Below, piece after piece: positions 40,201 through 60,000 of a DNA stretch of 60,000 nt. The translations under genes were made by a program, and so were the position numbers. A model generated the notes under the pieces. It was not told where the DNA came from and did no database searches. It saw only the letters and a list, made by a program, of their open reading frames with translations. Numbering within the stretch: the first letter of the stretch is position 1; each line of letters opens with the position of its first letter. Source of the stretch: Tubulanus polymorphus (lineage: Eukaryota; Nemertea; Palaeonemertea; Tubulaniformes; Tubulanidae); the NCBI RefSeq assembly GCF_964204645.1, contig NC_134029.1, positions 5,095,001-5,155,000 on the forward strand. The letters are read 5' to 3'.

Positions 40201-43200
40201 AGTATATTTTTTTGAATGTATTTTCTCCTATTTCAAGTGAAAACGGGGGTTGTCTTCTAAAACGTATTTTGGAGCTTATATCTTTTAAAAACGGCCGTCG
40301 CATTCGCCATTTCGCGTGCAGATAATTGTTGCTTAATATGATAAGTTTAATCTACGGCTTTCGTGTACCACTGATCATTGATATCCGAAAACTCCTGCGC
40401 CCAAGGCAATTTAATTGAAACTATACTAAACCCTACGGGGAATTCAAGTTAGTCACAAAACATTAACGGTGGCATCAGGTGTGAGACTTTAAGTTGGGTT
40501 GATTGATTAAACTAACATTCAACCATGATGCAATTAATTTCGAAGGAACGTTAAGGACGAGTTCTTATGCCGAGGCATGACGACGCACACACTGGTAAGC
40601 GAGCAAACATCGCGAGAATTTCCTCCGAGCAGTTGAGCTCGATGAATGACCAACATCACGGACAAGTAGTTATTCATTCTTCGCCTGGTTTCTTTAAAGC
40701 TTGAGAAAATTTCATTCTATTCATATGCAGTATATATATACGTTAGATACCAAAGCATTTGAACGTATATCACAGCATGTTTAAAAGACGCGCGAATTGA
40801 ATTAAGCCTTAAACTTGAAATGTCAAAGTCATTAGTCAATGGAGCAATCATTGTAATTTCACTAAGTAAAACAGGGTTCCGATCAGATCCTAATTAGGAC
40901 GGCGTTTTATTTGCCGTATATGGCACTGACTAAACCCTTTAATACCTCGATACGACATTTACGGATTACTGACACAGTTCATCAGACAGTTCGTATATTT
41001 CAGAGCAATTTATATCAAATATATAAAACCCATGCATGGCTATACACAAGATAACAGTAAATGTAACGTTTCGAAAATAAAATCAGCTCTTTATGAGTTC
41101 CCAACGGACAAATTATTTTCAAAGATTGCACTTCGAGCGCAGGCAACACTCAATTTGTTATCCATGGCGAAACCATTAGCTGAAATCCCTGGATGCAACG
41201 AAATAATAATTCATTACATTTCGCCTTTGTGGACAATGCGTTTTATAGCGACAGATATTATATATACATTAAAATGCATGAAATATAGCAGAATGTTTGC
41301 ACTTATCATTAGTAACAGGCCATCTGATCCCCGTTTATCAATATCATCATTCTTAATTCACGTATTAAATTTTCTAGACGAATGGATATTTTTTCCCTAT
41401 TATATAATGCCATAAAAACGCGTTCTAAGCACCTTTGATTGTCGATTGTTTCGAACATACTCCTGTCGCTTGATATTACGATTAGTAATTACATTTTGCT
41501 TTGATGTTATAGATTTTATACGGATGAAAAGGATTTACTGATGTTTAACAACTCTTTCCTAGTTTATGATTCAAGGGTTATATGGCTGTTCTTTATAAAA
41601 ATGAATTATTCATTTCAAGAAAAGGACAGCCACAAATCAAAGTAATGGGCATCGCGAGATTTCGATGTGGGGCTATCCCTAATTGTCGAATTTCTGAAAA
41701 AAATCAAGAAATCGTTTATTTCAAAAATTTGCTTTGTAGCGAAGATGTAAGCGGATAAATCTAAACAGCATTTGCAGAGCATCAATGCAGCTCGGTTTCG
41801 ATTGGAATTCTGACTCAAAAATCAGTAGCGCCCCCCGTGAACCTAAATAAAGGAAAATTAGATTCAACAAAATTTTAGTCTATGCGTAAGCAAACAAAAC
41901 TTAAGTCGATAGAAAACAACCCTTGGCGGAAATTCGTTTATATCATCTGAAAAAAATTGTTCTTTTTTCCTCTGCCTACAAAAACCACAGTCAAACGAAT
42001 CGATGAAAACGGCACAAAGAGCGAAATCATTACTAGTGGTTGCCATGCAATTATAAATATCTATAAATCATTTATAAGCGATAATAGAACAATTTCAACG
42101 TTGAGTTCGATTTACGATTATTGCCCGTATAATTGAAAAAAATGAAACGGGCGACTGGCAACCGCGTGCCGGCTTTCCGAAATATTTCTTATAGTTGCAG
42201 CACGATTTAACCCTGATATCGATATTGAATTGCTCATTGAAGAAAATGTCAGAAACTATGTTTGAGTTCTGGTTTTGTCGCTAAGCCCTAAAGTATCTAG
42301 TTGCATCTATATACACTACATACAGTGTGTGTATTTGCTCGAGGCTGACAGTAATGATTGTTTTAGTTTGATTACACAAACCTCTCTGAAGATATTATAT
42401 AAAATCATTAGTTAAAATTAGAAAAAAAGTGTAATTGGTAAGGAACGAGGATGAAAGGAATCTAATACATGTTTGATGATGGCGTTTCGAATTTTCACTG
42501 ACATTTCACATTTCAGATCTTGTACATATTTGTATTCAGATATCTTTAGTGACGCGGGCAAAAAATGAAAAGCCTTTTACAACTATTTCGATGAAAGTAA
42601 ACATATATTTAGTTCAACTCGAATGAATTCCTCTGATGGAAATCGGATCGATGGATACTCGATTGTGATGAGGTTTATTTTCAGCTCTATATTGTATATA
42701 CGGCTCAGATCATAGCGTACTTCGATATCGATAACCGAACATCTGTTAACGCTAACCATGTTTTATTTCAGATTGCAAAATCATAATAAGTAACGCGATA
42801 AAATGAAAATTTTGCTCAACACTTTATCTCTTTGTTTGATTTGATCTACCCGCAGGTAAAGTAGCGTGTAGTCATTTTATTCGCCATTCGCTATCGCTAT
42901 CTGTTAATACATACGGCTAAAGTTAATGTAAATATATACACTATTCGTTGATATTCTTTGCCGTTGGTGCTTGAATTTGACCTCAGAAATGCAGCAAGTT
43001 TTGTAAATAAGGCGACCGGAAAAATGACTGCAACGCGTCCGCGCACTATCATTACCGTTAGCGAATTCCATGCGGTATGAAAGCAGTCAAAATGTCGCAA
43101 GGGGAAACTCGTCGCCGATTTCCTTCGAATATTATCGTGGTTCTTTGCCCCGTCCAACTACCAATATCTCGACAGAATGTTCTTCATTATACCGGTTGTC

Positions 43201-45870
43201 GGTTAGTGTGGCCAATATGTATTCTTGACACACGTAAAAATGAGGAGTTCGCTCAGCGTAAATCCCCAATCACCGGATTTTCGCAGGGTCGTCTTCGCTA
43301 GTATAAATTCAGTTGTTCAATATCCTCTACTCGCAGCTGCATGTGACTGCAGCACAAATTGCATTGGCCGCGTAATGTCATTGCAGGAAAAAAACGAGAG
43401 TGAACTGAACAATTCGTTGTCAGACACTGAAGTGATATCAAAGTCAATGAATACTCTAGTCCGCATGTACCAGACAGCCATCTCATCATAGAAATTGAAT
43501 TGCAGCAAGGGCTAGTGAAATGACATGATAGGGGACCGGCCACTTTATAGCGCAAGGAAAGTGGAAAGGCGTTTGGTCCGATTTTCAGAATAGTATTCGA
43601 TAAAACGTATTGTTCGACGATGATGAAAATGTCACTCAGAAATCGTCGTGGATTTTATGACCAAAATCTTTGTTTCGATGAAAAGTCACGGGCGAGGTAT
43701 TTGACAGCAGGGTCACGTGGCTGACTCACGAGTATAGCGGAGCTGTCTGACAATGAGTAGCGAAACAAGAAAAATGCATCTTTTCAATTAGCTCGCGATC
43801 AAAAACAAGCCAACAGCTTTAAATCGCGGTGGGCATATCTTGCTTGTCATGTTTGCTTCCAATACTCAGCAGGATTGCTTTTATGGTACATGATATGGCA
43901 TGCCAACAGAAAAGATAAAGTTCCCCGGAGGAACCGCTTTTAGAGTAAGCGTGGCATCTGATGACGCGAGATCAAATTTAGCCCGAGAATATTCGCCATG
44001 TTTCGAAGAACTACATTCAATATTTATAGAGTACGCCTGTTCATTGGCACTCGAGAAGAAAATCAAGTGAGAACGAATGAATGTACGGCCTCTCGGTAGT
44101 ATTTGCATAGTATTTTATTGTACATTGTACAGAATTCTGGTAAGATATTAAAGATATATCGATAATTTCACATCATATCCCGCGTTGAACGTGAGTCACG
44201 CAACGCGCCAATTAGACTACACAAACTCAATAACAATTCTTTATGTGTTCGCGTTTGGAAAGTTAGTATTCAATCGTCGACATATTCTATTATTCATACG
44301 AAAAAAGAAAATATTATATTTATGGAAGATGTCACGCCGCTTTGCAATGATGACGAGACAATGTTTCGTAAGCGACGAATCGTGTAATCTTCTATACGTC
44401 GCGTATATGAAACCGAAGAGCGCAAGATCAGTGGTGTGGTGGTAATTCATAGCAAAAGGCTTAAAAAAATTCAGTTTAGTAATATCCGCCATCAAAATTG
44501 AAATATATGGAGAGTGTCGGTGATATCTCACGTTTCGGAATCTTTTATTGCAACGATTAAGTTTAGTTTAAAGCTATACATAATCAAAATACATACACTA
44601 TTGTCAACTCGTCACAGTCGCCATCGAGTTTCGCTTATATTTGAACGTCTCCGTCTGAAGTATCCCCACACACACACGCACATGAATGAAGTCACGATGA
44701 TTGCAGCAAGAACGGCAATCGCTACGGTCAGTGAGGGCGATCGCCAGGGAGTGGCCGCCTGAAGATCAAGTCCCGAGGTAATACCATATGCTCCTGACAC
44801 ACACCAACACATTACAATACACATTAATAAGCTTAGGTTAGGTTTATAGGCCTACGATTTTAGTTTTAAAATGATAATCTTTTGAGTGATTTGAACAAGT
44901 CATCACGTAAACAGTTTGTTAATTTTGACAGGATTTAACCCGAACAAAAAAGTCGTCCTACTGTTTCATTAAGCAATATATAGGCATAGGTTGTTACAGT
45001 CACCTTAAAGCTCGTAGTTTCCAGCGGAATTAATTCACCGAGCAAAATCTCTAATCGCAAACATCTTTCCTCTCAACGGTTGATAATACACGAGCGAAAT
45101 ATCACTGATTTGCATCTGATTTGCATAATTAAAGACGCGGCGGCTTTTAATAAAATTTAAACACGCGCATCCGAGTGGAGACAAGATAGAGCTGACTATA
45201 TCTTCGAGTAAGACAACAGGCACCGGAAAGTCTGCACGAAATAACGCACTCGGCTTATAGTCGCGATAGTACAATTCATTGTGTACAAAAAACCCTGAAT
45301 ATCGACGAAGGGTTTACTTCTCCGTGTTGCCTTTAAGGCAGATTTAAGCTCTTGCAGCTCTGGTAGACCCAGCAAGGCTGGCATGCTGTTCAGAATTCTT
45401 TATACCTATTGACTTTTAAATAAAGAATCTAGATGCTTAATTTAATTAATTAAACGTTGCTTATCGTTATTAAAAAGCTATAAAACGTTTTTCATTTTAT
45501 TTCGAATAAGGAGTTGGTCTATATCGGTTTGTTGATGCCCGTAGCGTCTTTCTTTATCGTGTGTCTTATCCTTTTGTCTTTATGAATACGAGCTGAGTTA
45601 CATTGTGGGGTGCGTCATGGAGACAATTTTGCGCATATTGCCAGCGATCCTGGAAAAAGTCTAATGGGATGTATAATGCTTGTCGGCGGCCGGTGCTCTG
45701 ATGAAACTTTTATTGGTAATAATTTTTGAAATTGATCACACAGAAATCCAGTTTCGACGGTGATCGAAAGCTGTTACACAGTTTATAACATCGAATATGC
45801 TAAAATTGAATTATTCAATTCATCGCGTGGGTAATGGCTGTGTTAGAAATGATCAATCTTCTTTCTACCT
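37204..45870. other. Upstream non-coding region, no recognised gene
   Basis: No family signature was found on either strand. The longest frame is a 127-codon plus-strand ORF at 41032-41415 with no recognisable domain; its length is expected by chance in AT-rich sequence. The region could be intron between non-coding 5' exons of the protocadherin gene, or intergenic. A (CA)-rich run lies at about 44667-44680. Confidence 0.5.
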
Positions 45871-45871
45871 C

Positions 45872-45883
45872 CTCTTTCTCTCT

Positions 45884-45921
<38 letters not shown>
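45872..45921. repeat. (CT)n microsatellite
   Basis: An interrupted CT tract with one CCAT interruption, about 50 bp. The minus strand reads as GA repeat. Confidence 0.95.
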
Positions 45922-45922
<1 letters not shown>

Positions 45923-46171
45923 GTTTTAGTCACCGGTATATATTAAAGGCAAAGCGGCTGAAATGAACGTCGATACTTGCTTAAAAGCTTTCGTGTGTTT
46001 TACACGAGTGAAAATTATGAAAAAGTAACCCCGGATAAATCAAAGTCGACAGTGAAAACGTGATAACGCCGCAGCGATATTCGCGCGTAGGAAGAAAGCG
46101 ATGCGAGGAAAGCGCTGCAGGACATGTTGTGTGGACGAACTGCAAGTGTTCAGAATTTGAAAGCGTGGACA

Positions 46172-46199
46172 CCGAACCAGGTGCGCCATCCTGGTTCGG
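46172..46199. repeat. Short perfect hairpin, 10-bp arms, 8-nt loop
   Basis: CCGAACCAGG and CCTGGTTCGG are exact reverse complements separated by TGCGCCAT. The stem is GC-rich and short. Function unknown; it could be a protein-binding palindrome or a structured RNA element. Confidence 0.8.
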
Positions 46200-47405
46200 A
46201 GAGTGTTCATCGAACGTGCGGTCAACGAAGCATCGCTCGACTCACTAACGCAATACCTACATCATCTCCATCCGACTGAATAAAACGAAATTAAATCTGG
46301 CCAGCGGAGCATTCAGTGTCGCGTAATCAACTGCCAATAACTCACCTCATCAAACACAGACTTATTCTTAGAATTCAGCATCATTATCCGTCAAACGGCC
46401 GAGTCGTATAAAACATCGGGCAGAATAGAGACAGGAAAAGCGAAAAAATATCGGCATTGTTATCGAGTTGATTTGATTCTAACGCGACTTTTGTCGAGGC
46501 CAAGAATGCTGTAATTTGAATTGTGACCCGGAGCCACGCATTCCGCATATGAAAACAGTGCCGGTAATTCGAGCGAGATCAAACTTAATTTCCATTTGAA
46601 GTCGCGTTTCGTGTTACCCCGTATAGAATAGAAAATGAAGTTGATATTCACTGGAAAAGAATCCAAACCGCCACTCATAAATCTCCATAAAGGAAGCCAT
46701 TAATGAACACAATACCTATATATACAATCTCGGCCTCTTGTTCGACGATTCGGCTTCATGCTCTCTCTCGAGAAGAGAATGAATTAATTAACAGACACGT
46801 TCACCCAGCTGGAGAACCTCTTGTGACATTTCCGAGTCAATATTCCGCGATTGGCCGACACGCCAATAACATTTGGGCGAGGTTAATCAAAATTAGAACT
46901 ATTGAAAATGAAATAATGCGTCACCACGTGTTACGCACTTCACAAGACGAGTACTCCGTAAACAAATACAATCCAACGACACATTCAGAACTTATCATTG
47001 CTATCCGTAAAATATACATCATTATTATATGAATTTGATTTCCATCAATTCATCCTTTATTTCATCATATAAGGGCACCTAAGAGATTCAGTGTTCGAGA
47101 CCGTCGAATCGTCGAATGAAATGTTCGCTCTAGTAAACGTTTCGGATTCGTTTTTCTATTACGCCATAACGTTTAATTAAGTCTTCTTCAATTGCACCTA
47201 TGCACGCAAGTACAAAGGATGTATAATTTCACACTTGAAGACTTAACGTTTTAGAAATTGAAGGTTTTTTGAGACCACAACACTCTGGATATTTCCAAAC
47301 ATCCACCATTATAAGCTGTCTCAGGAATTCTACCGTATGCCTGTCTGTTTATGAAGAGCCGAAATGTTGTGGGATTAATCTTAGTCACATTTCCACAAAT
47401 AAAGT

Positions 47406-48283
47406 GTGTTTCTTGTATATATCAATGATTGCCCCTCTTCTTGTAAACTCCTAGAGTCAATTTTGTTCGCTGATGATAGTAATTTTTTCATCAGCGATAA
47501 GGACCCCAAGAAACTAGAGCAAGTTTTAAATTCTCAGCTGGAGAAACTTCTTCAGTGGTTTCGAGCAAATAGGCTCTCTGTGAACGCTATTAAAACTCAT
47601 TTTATTGTCTTTGGTTATAAGTGTCTAGGTCAAATTAATCTTTTTTCGATGGACAAAGAGTTTCGCGTGTAGATAGTACTAAATTCTTAGGTGTAATTTT
47701 TGACCAGAGACTGACATGGCGGGACCATATTCAATACATCTCTCGAAAGGTTTCCCGGGGAATTGGAATCATCAATAGGCTTAAACATGTTCTTCCTTTT
47801 GGTGTTCTTAAAAATTTATATTATTGTTTTGTCAATCCACATCTTGCATATGCAACTTTAATCTGGGGTAATTCATGTAATATTTACTTGGAACCCTTAT
47901 TTCGTCTCCAAAAGAAAGCAATTCGGATAATAACACATTCTTTTTGGCTAGCACATACATCTCCAATTTTCAAGAAATTAGAAATCTTAAAGCTACACGA
48001 CATATATCAATTTCAGCTGTGCAATTTTGTCTTTAGTCAAATTAATCAAAACTTACCATCAATTTTCAATGAATTTTACTGTTTTCTAAAATCCATGACA
48101 GGGCGACCTTCTCGTCGCCCACTAAATTTAAAAGTGGAATATGCGAAATCTAACTTTAGAATGAAATCATTAAAAATCCAAGGTGCAAGATCCTGGAACT
48201 CCCTTCCCAGAAAACTCAAATCTTCGAAATCACGCCCTTTCTTTAAAAAATGCTTAACCAATTATTTGGTCGCAAAATACTAA
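47406..48283 (+). pseudogene. Reverse transcriptase fragment with one frameshift
   Basis: The first segment (47406 to about 47660) reads FLVYIND, then LFADDSNFFIS, the FADD being the RT metal-binding catalytic box, followed by QWFRANRLSVN and K-T-H-F-I-V-F-G, typical of LINE polymerases. Near 47640-47665 the frame changes from the first to the third, and VDSTKFLGVIFD continues in the new frame without a stop to TAA at 48281. That second segment contains the familiar LINE block HLAYATLIWGN, then LQKKAIRIIT and WNSLPRKLKSS. The endonuclease domain and the N-terminal half of RT are absent. A single frameshift and no internal stops in about 290 codons suggest a fairly young insertion that cannot move by itself. 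Confidence 0.88.
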
Positions 48284-48393
48284 TGCCCGCAACGTGGCCG
48301 CCATTTAATTGTTTATATATGTAAAGGGTGATTCTTGTAACGAATGTGCGTGTATGTGTAAGTGATGAGTGCATGTGAGTGTGATTGTTGACC

Positions 48394-48442
48394 GAGGGGT
48401 AAGGACTCGTATAAGTCAAATTTTGACTTCTCCTTACTCCTC
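48394..48442 (+). other. LINE 3' UTR stem-loop
   Basis: The outer arms are GAGGGGTAAGGA (48394-48405) and TCCTTACTCCTC (48431-48442). They pair at every position in RNA if one G-U wobble is allowed. Inside is a second stem, AAGTCA/TGACTT, around AAATTT. In several LINE families a 3' stem-loop is the recognition site for reverse transcription; here that role is inferred from position. Confidence 0.7.
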
Positions 48443-48536
48443 GCACTATATATTGTTACTCTGAATATAATGTATATTGTGTCGATATTTTTTGTAACAA
48501 TTTATTTTGCAAATAAAATTCAATTCAATTCAATTC

Positions 48537-60000
<11,464 letters not shown>

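Larger units (their letters stand above)
47405..48536 (+). mobile_element. 5'-truncated non-LTR retrotransposon (CR1/L2-like LINE), 3' end
   Basis: This is the 3' portion of a LINE. It contains the second half of the reverse transcriptase (FADD catalytic box), the downstream thumb-like region, a 3' UTR with a stem-loop (48394-48442), AATAAA at 48512 and a tail of four AATTC units (48517-48536). Homology starts abruptly near 47405, just after an in-frame TAA, as expected from abortive target-primed reverse transcription. Target-site duplications were not evident by eye. Clade assignment to the CR1/L2 part of the Jockey supergroup rests on the general look of the C-terminal region and is tentative. 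It lies in the orientation opposite to the protocadherin gene. Confidence 0.88.

Noticed and set aside
41032-41415. 127-codon plus-strand ORF
   Set aside because: No recognisable family, and several ORFs of this length are expected by chance in 60 kb of AT-rich DNA.

Overview
The window is eukaryotic, animal nuclear DNA. It is AT-rich, holds dinucleotide microsatellites more than 100 bp long, has spliceosomal GT-AG introns, and carries a decayed non-LTR retrotransposon. Its only convincing gene is a protocadherin, an animal adhesion receptor. The intron-free ectodomain exon, CpG that does not look depleted, and the repeat types suggest a marine invertebrate, perhaps a spiralian (annelid, mollusc, brachiopod). 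That taxonomic guess is inference; nothing here fixes the phylum.

Layout, read on the minus strand. One large exon (37048 to 34295) encodes a signal peptide, seven cadherin repeats, a transmembrane helix and the first part of the cytoplasmic tail. It ends at a strong GAG|GTAGGT donor. After an apparent 31.4-kb intron (34294 to 2913) comes a 172-base exon (2912 to 2741), then a 924-base intron, then a terminal exon (1816 to 1440). Both junctions agree in phase (phase 0, then phase 1), so the model reads as a single 1100-residue type I membrane protein. Its tail carries an RVxF-like KEVSF, a DSGRGGSD acidic-serine motif typical of non-clustered protocadherins, and a C-terminal DDRV. If the first donor is not used, translation adds VGKSGGV and stops, giving a 925-residue short-tail form. 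A probable 5' UTR acceptor lies at 37202.

The long intron (2.9-34.3 kb) and the upstream flank (37.2-60 kb) show no other convincing gene. They contain: three related inverted-repeat (MITE-like or foldback) loci at 2.3, 4.8 and 26.1 kb, the last with a perfect 50-bp inverted repeat; one tRNA-like fragment at 7.0 kb; a Gly/Tyr-codon tandem repeat behind a good plus-strand acceptor at 20.36 kb; a 5'-truncated CR1/L2-like LINE 3' end at 47.4-48.5 kb with its 3' UTR stem-loop and (AATTC)4 tail; and long (AT)n and (GA)n tracts at 53.2 and 54.6 kb. Nearly all the short ORFs have the lengths expected by chance in AT-rich DNA.

The window is therefore best read as one cell-adhesion locus with very large non-coding neighbourhoods and scattered mobile-element debris.
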